Shown here: piece after piece, positions 9,934 through 21,457 of the stretch | Layout: each line of letters opens with the position of its first letter | How positions within the stretch are numbered: position 1 is the stretch's first letter | Source: Chloromonas sp. AAM2 | Lineage: Eukaryota > Chlorophyta > Chlorophyceae > Chlamydomonadales > Chlamydomonadaceae | Assembly (NCBI GenBank): GCA_004335635.1 | Contig: QAXH01005480.1 | Location: 57,719-121,718, forward strand | Length of the DNA: 64,000 nt | Direction of reading: 5' to 3' | Translations under genes and position numbers: made by a program | Notes under the pieces: model-generated | Database searches by the model: none | Seen by the model: the letters and a program-made list of their open reading frames with translations, nothing else | Told to the model about the DNA's origin: nothing

Positions 9934-12900
9934 ATGACCCAACCAAACCGCGACCCTACGCCAGACACTGGAATGAACCGTGTTCATCCTAATGGTGACG
10001 TCGAAGCACCTCCGCCTGGTGCTATCGACGAACCGCCTCCTGGGGCTGCGGAAAGTTATCTCGGACTCCCCCCTCAACGCTCATCTTCCTCATCTGGCCA
10101 GGCTACTGAGGACAAGGAAGTCATAAAGGGCACAGGTGTGGAGCTGGTTGCTCTCAATGGTGGTGGCCCTCCAATCAAGCCCGTTGACGCGGGCAAAGAC
10201 GTGCAAGAGGAAGAGGAGGCACCAGTTGTGGAAGAGGTCACGTACATGGACATTGCCAAGCAGTTCTCGCTGCTGGGCTGGATTGCGTTTGGTGGCCCTG
10301 CAGCTCACATCGGCCTTTTTGAGAAAGTAGGTGCCGCACCGCTACCTACCACCCTGGCCACGACATTACCGTAGGCGCACAGCGCAAAGCCTCCATTTTG
10401 TTTGTTTCGGGTGCAGCAAGCAACGCGGCAGCTACAACATGGAGACATGCTGAATGTTCGTCAGACGCTGTCCTGCTTTTCCAAGCGTGCTACCATTGAT
10501 GCTTGCCTTGCATGCACTTGACCACCACAGAGACTGGTTTCCAAGCTGCGCTGGATGACCCACGAAGTTTTCATGGAGCTCTTTGCCCTGGGCCAATGCC
10601 TGCCCGGACCTTCATCCACCCAGGTCTCATTTGCTATTGGCACAGTGCGCAAGGGTGTGCTCGGTAAGCGTCATGACATTACAGGCTACAAGACATGATT
10701 CAACAGGACAAGCGGGCAGCACAGCAAGGCAGGCAACACAGTCAAGTAGGCAGGGCAGGCAAACGCTACAAGCAACCCACCTCACTTAGCACACTCAATT
10801 GCAATCAACCACCAGCCAACAACCTTGCTCCTGCAATGCAGACTGGAACAATGCATGGCTTGATATGAAGTAAGAGGAGCCTTGTGGGAACCTTGGAACC
10901 CCATGCTCGGCATCCATGCAACCAGTCCTTGCCTGCCATCGTCACTGTTTGGTTTCGCCTTCCTGCACCGGAGTCTGTTACTCAAACGTTCCTGAAACCG
11001 ACGCATGTGCATGCAGGTGGTCTGCTCGGCGGTGCCCTGTTTCAGTACCCAGGCGCCATCATCATGACTGGTGTGGGCGTGGGCGCTGCCGAGGTCTTGT
11101 CCGACCCAGCCTTGTGGCTCAGATCGTTGACCGCAGGCGTGGGTGCTGTGGGTGTAGCACTTGTGGCGTCGGCTGCCAAGGGGCTGCTCTACAAGCTCTG
11201 TAACACACAGGTGAGGACAGTTGAACACAGGTGAGGACAGTTGTTCGGGTTGTTGTTCGGGTTGTTGTTCGGGTTGTTGTTTGGGTTGTTGTGGTTGTGG
11301 TTACCCCGGCAGGGGAAGCACGGGCAACACAACATTGGGCGCATGGGCTATACAACATTGGGCGCATGAGTAGTGTCGAGGGCATGGGCAGTGACAGCAT
11401 CATGATGGTGCATGCAGCAACTTGACAGTATGGCCAGTCAGGAGCAGAAAATGAGCACAGTAATCCTGTGGGTTTGCTTTCAGGGCTACAATGCCGTGGG
11501 TTTGTATTTCTCACAATCTCATCTGTGTTCGTCTCATTTTCTACACGCGTTCGCCTGTCACACTTGATGAATGCAGTTGCTCGCGAGCATTGGTACCCTG
11601 GCTGCCGCTGCCGCAATCTACTGGTCTCCACCTTGGCTATTCCCTCTGGTCATCGCTATTGGTGGTTTGATCACTATCTACACCAACAGAAACATCGACA
11701 TGAGCTTCAAGGCAAGCGCTTATTTGTCTGTTTTGTTGGTCGGTTGGTTAGTTGCACTGGATCCGTTTCTCAACCACGTGTGTGTATGTACCGCAGGGTG
11801 GTGAGAATGACGGAGTGAAGTCCCTGGGCTTCAACATGAAGGTTGGCGGTTGCATCATCATAACCTGGTTGGTGGTGCTCGCTATCGTGTTGGTGAGTGG
11901 GGAAGTCCAGACGTGTGGGACTGGGAAAGCGCATGACAGTATGGTCAGTGTGGAGTGTGAACAAGCAAGCATGCACTGGACATTCTGGATATTGAGCAGG
12001 ACAAACTGCTTGCAAACTGCAAAAAACAAACTGGCAAACTTGGAGCCATCATGTAACCCTGTATGAGTGGAAGCTGATGTTAGGACCTTTATGTAACCCC
12101 TGTATGAGTGGAAGGTGATGTTAGGACAGGAGATGAGTGAAGAGTAGCGGGGTTACAAACAAGCAGCGCAACCTGCGCGTTTATGCACGCTCACACTTCT
12201 GAGGCTCAACCTCAACAATCGCATGGCTTGCCTTGGTTCACTCGCACATGACCAGCTGGCTTCGTTTGCTTTTAGACTTCGGCTCACAGCCTGGATTACA
12301 CACAACTGCCTAGTTTCAGACCCTGGCCTCTACATCTGCCTGCCTATCTACGGGTTTGCTTGCCTCCTCATTTTCCTGACTTGCATTCTCCCACATCTGC
12401 CTTCAGTCACTACTACACCTGCCCAATATTCACCACATTACCAGCCTTTCTTCTTTCTTTCTAACTCTGGCTCACAGCCTGCATTACACTCATCTGCCTA
12501 GTTTCAGACCCTGGCCTGTACATCTGCCTGCCTGAATGCAGACCCTGGTGCGCACGCTGGATTACGACCACCGCCGGGACGCCAACGCCCTGGACTGGTT
12601 CGAGGTGTTCTTCCGCATTGGGTCAATCATTTATGGAGGAGGCCAGGTGGGTTATAACGGCTTCCTGGACGTTTTTGGCCGTTATGGTCGTGACTGCCGT
12701 TTCAGCCAATGCTGAGCGCCGCACCATGCGCCATCACTGCACCATGCGCCATCACTGCACCATGCGCCATCACTGCACCATGGGCCATCACTGCACCATG
12801 GGCCATCACTGTACCATGCGCCATCACTGCACCATGGGCCATCACTGCACCATGGGCCATCACTGCACCATGGGCCATCACTGTACCATGCGCCATCACT

Positions 12901-15872
12901 GCACCATGGGCCATCACTGCACCATGGGCCATCACTGTACCATGCACAGCATGGGCTGTCTGACATCATGACACACGTGGTTCATGCAAGCATAACCGCC
13001 TACCAAAACGGACTTGTCCACACCACACGGCACGCACTCACATTCGGCCTGACATCAGACAGACACACGTGCTTCATGCAAGCATTCTCATCCAAATGGC
13101 CTGACCCTGGGACCGAAACGGACGAAAACGGTCTTGCCCACGTGCAGGTGGTGCTTCCCATGCTTTTGAGCGACCTTGTCAAGGATGACCCGGCACAGAG
13201 CTGGATGACTTCTGACCAGTTCTATGCCGGACTGGGAATCGTTCAGGTAATTGGATGCGAAGTACTAGGACTGCCCGTGAACAATTCGACCCAAACCTGG
13301 GTATTGTTCGGGTGAATGTTGAACAGAGGTTGAATGGGCTTTGATGTGCGGGGGGTGCTGCAGACCAAGCAGTTTTGGCACTTTGTCAGCCGCCCACACC
13401 CCACGCAGTGCATGGGAGCTGAACCCGAGGCCCTGTTGCACAGTGCTTTTGTTGTCACATCACCACTACATCACCACCATCGCATGGGGATGTTGGCTGC
13501 CGCTGAGCCCCGAGCTGGTTGGTCCTGCGGTGCCATGTGTTGAACCATGATAAGCTAGGTAATGATGATGGTGACCACCATCACACATCTGACACATTCG
13601 TTGAATTCACCACAGCAGTGGCCTTCCCAGTCCTCGGGTCCTAAGATGTCCCCTCCTCCTAGAATGCCTTTCAAGCAGGGCAGGTGGCCTGTGCACCCTG
13701 AACGGACAACTTACACCGAATCCAGTGCGCGCACCGTTGCCCGGCCGGGTACGACACTGGCCGACGGCCAAGTGGCCCGACACCGGCCCCAAACCTCAGA
13801 CCGAGTATGCTGAGTATCTCATCTCACCTATGACCACACGTGCAAGTGCCTTTTGCCGGAATTTCAGACAAGAACGAGATGTCATTGCGACCCCAACTTT
13901 GGCTGTCATTGATTTGAAAGTCTGTTGATGCAATGTCTTTGACGTAAACATCTGCGTTGCGCTTGACCTGTTGACTGCGTCCCCCAGGCCATGCCCGGGC
14001 CTCTATTCAACTTCTCCGCCTACCTGGGCGCGGTCATCGCCTACAACGCTGGGCAGTTCTTCCTGCTGGGCACGGTGGTGGCCTGGTTCGGCCTGTTCGG
14101 ACCCGGAGTCATGCTCATGTTTGGGGTGAGTTTGTCAGGTCTGATAAACAGTGCAAAGGGCACGTTATTGAAAAGACAACAACATAAGGCATTCACTACA
14201 GGAAGGCAGCAGTGTTGTTTCCTTCGGCATTGGTTCTTGCTGAACAACACACGTTTCATCATCAAGCTTTTGTTTAGCTGAAAAGCACCACCTTGCCCAC
14301 GTGGGTCGGTTTCTTGTAGCCTGATCACATGCATGCTCGTGTGTTGTGTTGTGTCGCCGTCTGCACAGGCGCTGCCCTTCCATGTTGGCCATGTGCTGAC
14401 ATGCATCTGATCACGTGCTCACATGCACCGGATCACATGCTCACATGCATCGGATCACATGCTCACATGCATCGGATCACATGCTCACATGCATGGGATC
14501 ACATGCTCACGTGCTCTTCTGTGCAGGTGCTGCCCTTCTGGAAGAGGTTCCGCTCCTGGCAGTTCTACAGGCGCGCTGTGCCCGGTGGGTGGAGCTCATG
14601 ATATGAAATGTTCTGAGACTTGCCATTATCATAGCAGGTCAGGTCAGCCTCAGCGACCTTTTGCCCTTTCAACCACCAACAGCATGACCTCTGATTCTTC
14701 ATGCCCTACGCTTGTGGGTCAACGTCACATTGCCGTTGTTTTTCCCACGCCTCCTACTGGTTTTTATTGCATGCCCCACGGGATTTTTTATTATTTGTTT
14801 GATTATATTTTTTACTATACTTGATATATTTAATATTACCCACCTTTCATGCCCTTCAATTTATTGCGCGCACACGGATGGCCTGTGTTCCAGTCATGCC
14901 ATGCACCTGGCTTGCCCCATCCAGGAAGTAACCCTTCTGGCTATACACCTGATCTGCTTGTAGCTGCTGATGAATATCCTACGCTGGCGTCGTCCTTCTT
15001 GTGTGCATGCTTTAGGCATAACGTTGATGTTGGCCAGCGTTTTTTGCATGACGGTTGATGTGTAACAACAACCTTGTGTTGTTGTTGTTGTTGTTGTTGT
15101 TGTTGTCTTTTTACATCCGCAATGCGCATAAGAGTTGTGTCCCGCAACTCAGGGACAAAATAAACTCAAAGTCAATTAATGCGAGTCATGTTGTTGTTGT
15201 TGTTGTTGTTGTTGTTGTCTCTCTGCTGCGTGTCTCAATAACCTCCTTGTGCTTGTGTTGTTCCCTGTGATTGTTTCGCAGGCATGAACGCCGTGTCCGT
15301 TGGGCTCATCTTGGCCAGCGTGTTCCGGATGACAGTCGACCTGTACAGCATCTCGCCCTTCCCCTCCGCCTCGCTCTGCATTGCGCTGTTCGCCTTCACA
15401 GCTGTCGACACGCTGAAGGTATGTTCTGTTCACATGTCCTGCCAATGTCTGCCAGCCGATCACAGCACTGGCACGTCATCACCACCATCGTCGTACATTT
15501 TTGCATACTGCACTCGTGCAGCTTGCGGTGCTGCAGTCTTATGCGCTCAGCAGCCGCCCCCAGTATCAATTTATCCAGAGCAAGAGCATGAGCATGATGT
15601 ATTTTTGCTGCAGCACAACCAGTGAACAGCTCTCCGCATGCGTTGTTTGGTCAGCGCTAGTCGCTGCCAGGCCGGCTGGCAGCCGAAGCATTTTGTGTAA
15701 GCGTGTGTTCGAGCATGTCTGCCAGAGCCATGTGCAATGCATTCTTTGGAAGTTCTGTCCGTTTCTGACCAGCACATGACCACCACGTGATCACGTGCAG
15801 ATCTTCGAGCCCTTCGTGGTGATTGGCGGCATCGCCCTGGGCATCATTGCCTGGGCAGGCGACATGCACTAA
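9934..15872 (+). CDS. Chromate transporter (CHR family, two-domain type)
   Basis: Eleven exons fit exactly in phase: 9934-10326, 10531-10663, 11017-11210, 11577-11711, 11797-11892, 12542-12646, 13148-13246, 13988-14125, 14527-14584, 15282-15418 and 15801-15872, giving 519 residues. Both CHR half-repeats are present. The first has GWIAFGGPAAHIGLFEK (about 115-131) and CLPGPSSTQ (154-162). The second has the matching YGGGQ (348-352) and MPGPLFNF (387-394). Family knowledge: CHR proteins are membrane transporters that expel chromate, and eukaryotic members are found in algae and fungi. About 100 polar residues precede the first domain, longer than bacterial members; they look disordered rather than like a clear transit peptide. 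Intron 4 has a GC donor (GCAAGC at 11712). The ATG at 9934 opens the frame; the membrane is unknown. Confidence 0.95.
12290..12545. repeat. Duplicated intron segment upstream of exon 6 of the chromate transporter
   Basis: About 65 bases around CAGACCCTGGCCT at 12290-12345 recur at 12470-12535 with few changes. The shared CAGACCCTGG core is also the acceptor and first bases of exon 6 at 12540-12549. It is a local tandem duplication reaching the splice site. Confidence 0.6.
12722..12945. repeat. 18-bp tandem repeat in an intron (about 12 copies)
   Basis: Units of the form CACCATGSGCCATCACTG are repeated head to tail, with GCG/GGG variants mixed along the array. The array lies between exons 6 and 7 of the chromate transporter. 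Long frames on both strands reflect the period being a multiple of three. Confidence 0.95.
14400..14515. repeat. 22-bp tandem repeat in an intron (about 5 copies)
   Basis: The unit CGGATCACATGCTCACATGCAT is a TGATC/ATGCAT-rich repeat placed immediately before the acceptor of exon 9 of the chromate transporter; the last unit runs into the polypyrimidine/acceptor region. Confidence 0.85.
15073..15220. repeat. Dispersed repeat flanked by GTT tracts
   Basis: Two (GTT)n tracts bracket a segment containing CAACTCAGGGACAAAATAAA, then CTCAAAGTCAAT and GAGTCATG. The same core appears at 61435-61480 (CAACTCAGGGACAAAACCAC, CTCAAAGTCAAT, GAGTCATACAACAA). This is a second short repeat family associated with GTT/CAA tails. 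Confidence 0.6.
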
Positions 15873-17198
15873 GCTTTGGCGTTGCTCGAACAAGCACCCA
15901 AGCCAGAGGTGACGGCATTGCCTGAAAAGGCAACACGCCATGATTGCTGCCAGATTTGGCGCTCTGTGGTTGCCAGACACGGGCCGCTCCACGGCCTGTC
16001 TGGTGGCACAACAAAGGTTTTGGAAACCGTCAGTGGACTGCACATACTGTCAGTGGGCTCATCCCACATGCGCTGGAATCTCATCCTAATCGAGGCAAGA
16101 GGCCAACGTGTTGGTGCCCAAGGAGGAAGGAATATTCAGCAGCAGCCTGGCATGCTACACCAACCAATGCCACTAACTATACAGCTAAAGCTGCAGCCAG
16201 CAGGTAATGGCTAGCCACTGACCTTAGGCACAGCCTGACCAACCTTGACTTATCGCATCTGGCACGTCATCGCCTGCCCGGGAAGCCAAGGGAGGTGCCG
16301 CTGTTGGTAACCGCCAGTACCAGACGAGTTAGTTTGGCAGTTGTGGTTCAAGCGCTTGCACATGATGTCGTTGTTGGCTGCAATAACACCAATGGCGATG
16401 GAGCTTGCCTGAGCACACCATACGAAAAAAAGGGAACTCACAGCAAATAACGGGTCAGGGTGCATCTGGTCAGGACCTGGTTGGGACGTGGTCATCAGGC
16501 AAAAGGGTATGGTCCCACAGCTGGTGATTTGACGACGCTAGCCCTCAGGCCTGGGCTGCAACAGCAGCTGCCGGCATTGCTGTACAATTCATCTCACGTC
16601 CAGTCCAATGGCCCCTATTGCGTCGCTCAACATGGGATGTGAGCACGTGACAGTTCCAAAGCGGTTTTCTTTGACACCGTTTCTTTGCGCAAAGCACTTT
16701 CAGTGTGATCGAAGAAGTTTGGAAAAACTTGTGTTAGCTTGTGTACTCGCGACCTTATCAGTGTGCTGAGCACATTCCATTCCCACTGCTTGACGAACTT
16801 GTTATGCTATGATGGAGCACGTTTTGTGCTTTTGAGATAAAACAACGCACACATTCAGTATTCATCACCTTTGAGGCACGCCACTGCGGTAGCAGTGCAA
16901 CCTGCCATGACCCCTTCCAAGCAGACAACCATCCCTCACACTGCCAATCACTCACACGTTCATTGGTCTGTGACGTGCTGATTGCCCTATGGATGGGGTT
17001 GCAGTGCGAAGCATAGCTTGAGGTGCCACTTTCTGGGCAACTCTTGTGTACCCTGGCACTGCAGAGGCCCCTGTGTGCATGCACATGTGATCCATGTGGC
17101 AGCCTCAGACACGTGGCTGTCGGTTACTGTGGTTGGTTGGTGAGCAGGTTGAAGCAAACAGCTTGGCATGTTTGAACAGTTCGTCACTTCTTTGCCAG
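15873..17198. other. Region without an assigned exon
   Basis: It probably holds the 3' UTR of the chromate transporter and the 5' part of the next + strand gene. A frame starting ATGGCCCCTATTGCG at 16608 has a targeting-peptide-like start, but I could not connect it in phase to the exons further on, so it is not called. Confidence 0.3.
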
Positions 17199-19456
17199 GT
17201 TTATGTGCTACTTTTATGTGCATGAGTGGTCCACGTGCGCTGGAGTGCGAGAGTTCAAGAACTGGAAGCGTCCACGATGTAAGTAACCATATGCCTCAAC
17301 TTTGCGTGAACTACAGAGCCATACTTGACCAGGCACAGCACAGCAACTGAAGCTGTTGGGATAGTAAAGCGTGACATTGAATAGTATGGTACACAAACCA
17401 GCCAGAAGGGGTCAAATATCTGTTTACAACAATGAAGCTGTCACAGGACATGTGGTGGAATAGGCGCCGTCCTAATCTACCCTCAACCTGGTGGTTTACT
17501 TGATTCGGGGCAGTAGATATGCGTTCAGTACAAGACTACAGTAGACGATGACCAAGTTGTCCCACTGCAGCACAGCAACTGAAGCCGGGAACAAACGGCT
17601 AAAAGGATAAACCGTCTTTACCCTAATTCACCTAAATTACCTGATTTACCCTAGGGTGACCCTTAACCTATGCAGTGGTTAAGCATGCCCGTGCTTTGAT
17701 ACATATATTGAATTTTGCCGCTGTACCACACCAGTGGCTGAGCAGTATGAGGCATTCCTCTTCTCCAGCTAAGTGCTTCAACGAAACGTAACCGCGCTTT
17801 CCCAACGTTCACTCGCGCACCATCGCTGATGATCACGTTGACTCTATTTTGATGAGGCCAAAGCATTATGCCGCCTCGGACTATCCCCTGTAGAATTCAC
17901 GGCAAAACCCTGCAGTGCTTTCTGCTCGTCAGCGCGTACACGGAGCCGACCGATCCTTTTCGACTCAAAGTTACACTGCGAATCCCGGAGACTGCTCCAG
18001 AGTACTCAGGTATACGCGCCGGCATCGCTTCGGCATCACTCGCCAACTACACGACTTGCATGCCAAGCACTTGTCACCATCTGACAAGCCAAATCTAGGA
18101 GCTTGCCTGAGAATGAGCTTCTGGCATTACCTACCTTTCGCCGTACACACAATCAAACACATACATCAGAACACCCTGCAACCCTGCATTGCATGTTACT
18201 CCTTTCACTGACACAGACAAGATGCAAACCAATCAAGGTCTGTCTCATAATCTCATCATAATCTCTTCATAGTTTATTCAGTCTGTCATGTCCATGCTGT
18301 CCAGATTGTCACCGGTTGATTGCAGCTCTCAAGCTGGCATTGCATGTGCTGTGCAGCCTTGACGCCTTCATCACCTGTTCTGAGCATCAACTTACCCAAT
18401 CTACCCAACCCTGGGCCACGCCAGTTCTTCTTCAAAGCATGGGACGAGAATCATGGGCTCATGGAGAGCTTGTTGCAAGCTGGTGTGTGTGTCCTGGCCC
18501 CAACCTAACCTTAACCCTAAGCAGGTCTGTCCACCCAAGGCCCTAACCCAACCCAACCTAACCCTAACCCTATGGCAGTGTGCACAGTTCAATACACTGT
18601 TGCGTTTTTGAACGCATACTGCTTTATGTCCGCCACCCCAAGCAAATAAACCTGGCCTGTTTGGGTTGTAGTTGCCATGAACCTTGACCCCATTGAAGAC
18701 CTGACTCTCCGCCAGGCAGGTCAGAGCGCATTCGAACAATGCTTTTCACATCAACAATGTCTTGTCTCATCCAGTAGTTGAAATGAAATGTTACACTTGT
18801 CATTCCACATCAGGAAAAGCCGTCACCTGAGGGTGCCATTCGCAACGAGAAGATTTGTTGAGATTTGAGATGTAAGCTTTTCACACAAGAGTTGCTGACA
18901 TTGAGTGCTGCTGTGCCTGTGTGTAGTCTGACATTGTGAGCGAAGTAAGCATCAGTTGCTGACATAGACGGTTGCCACATCTTCCAGGGGCCCTGCGTGT
19001 AGTTGATGAAGCAGGCGTCCCTGTCAGACAATCGGGAGCAAAGGCGTACCAGGTCGAGCTGCTCTGGCCTGACTCGGACATGGAGGTATGAGCATGCAGC
19101 GCGTCATGTGCATGGCAGACAGGTGGCATGTGCCATGGCGCTGCATGGGTGGAGGCGCTACTTGGTCGGTGAGCATGCAGGATGCCACACATGTACGTAC
19201 CCAGGCGCCTCTTGTCATGGCGAGTTGGATGCTTATGGCCATAGTTCACGGCTTGCCCATGTCGGATTAGGACCATGGCTGTGCACCACATCCAAGTAGG
19301 GTGGGTATGGGCTTTGCATGCAATGGGTTGTACTCATAGTCTGGTGAGCGACATGCCATGCAGGTTTCCATCCCCAGCCAAGAGGAGTTGCAGCGCGGAA
19401 ATGAAGACTGGGGACGCTTCTTCTCCAACACTTGCACCATGCACCTGGGCCTGTGA
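17199..19456 (+). CDS. 3' part of an unrecognised multi-exon gene
   Basis: Three terminal exons join in phase: 18425-18482, 18988-19085 and 19364-19456 (stop TGA 19454-19456). They encode FFFKAWDENHGLMESLL, then ALRVVDEAGVPVRQSGAKAY and YQVELLWPDSDME, and finally a tail ending TMHLGL. Two upstream candidates look like real coding sequence but do not connect without missing pieces: 17199-17278 (FYVHEWSTCAGVREFKNWKR, good acceptor and GTAAGT donor) and 17868-18009 (LQCFLLVSAYTEPTDPFRLK). I do not recognise the family and assign no function. The three-exon tail is the best supported part. Telomere-like CCCTAA tracts fill the intron at 18500-18575. Confidence 0.5.
18500..18575. repeat. Interstitial telomere-like CCCTAA tract in an intron
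   Basis: Degenerate CCTAACC / CCCTAA units occupy this intron stretch. Similar tracts lie at about 2598-2625, 17625-17675, 22685-22785, 34910-35015, 59935-59990 and 60590-60635. Confidence 0.7.
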
Positions 19457-20800
19457 AATGCATCTAGAAATGCGAACAGAGATAGGTTACAACGGTACAG
19501 AGAGATTATGCTTATGCTTATAGATTATACCAGGGTCCCACTTGCACCGAGCTGATATGCGGAGCTGCTGCTACATGTGTGGCTGTGCCCTTCTCACGCC
19601 TCGAAGTGCGAGGGAAAATGGCGTTGTCTGATTACTCTCACTCCATGATGCATGACATGACAGCATGCTGATTTCTGCATACCGTCGTTCAGCGAATTAT
19701 TGTTTCTGGTTTTTGGTTGTATGGGCCTTTCGCTTTTACGACTTACCTGTTCTGCAAATGTCTGGCGCCCTGGGCACTTGCCAGCGGTTACACACTTGTT
19801 CACGTCGAGCATGTTGGCGTATCTCTTATTTGTCTTGGTCAGTGACATGCCAGGACCTCTCATACCATGTGAAATCACTGTTACGCTTGGCTGACTTTAA
19901 TGGCAAAGTGCACCTGTCAGGAGACAGGCACGGTGCACCAGGAACAACAGCAGGCATTGACGGCAAGCGCCAACCAAAAGGCTAATAACAAATCATTTGT
20001 TGTTGATGGGCAGACGTGCGGTCGTCAGCACAGATTTGAAGCAACGCCGGTCGAAAGAAAGTCCGGGCTTATCCTAATCCTGAAACGTTGACTGCTGGAG
20101 ACTATCCAAACTGAGTGTCTGCTCACCTACAGCTTGTCGGTGTAACAATATGTATGTACAACCTTTGCTTACCACGCCATGTTCGTACTTGGACATCAGT
20201 ACCACACCAGGTACAATAACGTACATTCAGACGAGCATTTGAGTCGGTAGCTATTGGGCAGCCACGGGAAATAATCCAAAAGGCACGCCAGGTTGATACA
20301 GTTACACCGTGACGCAACTGCAGCGCCAACCCGCAGGTTGCTTGATGGATCAGCTGTTGGTATGAATTTCATCCGTAACAGACACGGTCTGTTCTGATGC
20401 TCTTACTCAGGCAGTGAGGCAAGAGGAGAGACAGAGCGTTTGCCAGCGATCACACATGCATCAATGCATTGCAGGTAATGAATCCCTGTAGCGAAGCTGC
20501 GTCTTTTAGGGCGCGCCAGACAGTGAGACATCACAAGTCAACATTCGTCGCAGCCAAGGTGTATGTGTCAGAATTCGGCAGCCACACATTGTGTATGTTT
20601 GTGTGAGACAGGGCCTGACGTAATCCCAGCCCATGGCTCTGGCACTGACATGCCATAATGTCATGTCGTGTCATGTCATGCCCATCACGTAGGGGATGTA
20701 GAAGTACCCACTCTGGAGTGTCTGGCTGCGTCCAAACTGCTCCTGCCTCGCAATTACACCATCTTGGGTTACAAAACAGGGCTCTTGCACAGCCATGCAG
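19457..20800. other. Region without an assigned exon
   Basis: A degenerate member of the repeat family shared with 2401 and 59530 is visible at about 19515-19550. I find no other convincing structure. Confidence 0.3.
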
Positions 20801-21010
20801 AGCCACATGGATCGCACGCAGGCAGATCAGAAGAAGTCAGCGAATAGGATTCTATCGTGGTTTATGCCCCGTGATGAGAGCTTCTTGCTAAGGGATGAGG
20901 CGATATCCCCGGACATGCCAGCCAGTAGCACCACCACCTCTCCACAGTTGCCGGCGATGCCTGGGCAGGGAGCGACAGGCAGCATTTCAAGCAATCAATT
21001 CATGTGCTGA
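20801..21010 (+). CDS. Possible terminal exon or small gene, unknown
   Basis: A CATGCAG acceptor at 20794-20800 opens a 69-codon frame that begins SHMDRTQADQKKSANRILSW and ends FMC-stop at 21008-21010. The composition (basic amphipathic start, then a Ser/Thr/Pro/Gln tail) is protein-like. An ATG six bases upstream (20795) means it could also be a single-exon gene. No family was recognised and no upstream exon was found. Confidence 0.35.
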   Translation, partial: SHMDRTQADQKKSANRILSWFMPRDESFLLRDEAISPDMPASSTTTSPQLPAMPGQGATGSISSNQFMC

Positions 21011-21302
21011 TTGATGACGTGGACCCTGAGACAGGGTGGCAGCTCCTGCACCTGGTATTGTGCGGCTTTGCAGCCTACCAACCTCCTACATCACAGCCGT
21101 CAACTCGCAGGAAAACAGCGTTGGTCGGTGATATATCAGTGCTAATGATACGACTGCTCCGCACTCACAGTTGAATCCTTGAAATTCTAGAACAAGACGT
21201 GATACAATCCTAGAACAAGAAGTGCTTACATCCTCAGGCAAACAAGCTGCCCATGGATGACTGTCCAGTTGTGAACACCGCAGCGGCACCACCTTGTCAC
21301 CC

Positions 21303-21457
21303 CACTCACTGTTGAACCCCCCCTCCCTCAGGAACAGCGCCTTGGCACCCCACTCACTGTTGAACCCCCCCTCCCTCAGGAACAGCGCCTTGGCACCCCA
21401 CTCACTGTTGAACCCCCCCTCCCTCAGGAACAGCGCCTTGTCAAGCAACTCGACAAC
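21303..21457 (-). repeat. 48-bp tandem copies of the end of the last visible reductase exon
   Basis: A 48-bp unit is present three times on the plus strand starting at 21303, 21351 and 21399. On the minus strand each unit encodes KALFLREGGFNS followed by EWGA, and each contains a GTGAGT donor-like site. The copy nearest 21457 is joined to VVELLD and a good acceptor, so the other two look like exon echoes or an in-frame expansion of the C-terminus. Confidence 0.8.

Noticed and set aside
12682..12969. Long open frames on both strands in the 18-bp repeat
   Set aside because: The period is a multiple of three, so all frames stay open. It lies within a well-defined intron of the chromate transporter.
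16608..16770. Frame beginning ATGGCCCCTATTGCG as first exon of the 17-19 kb gene
   Set aside because: No donor gives the phase needed by the next plausible exon.
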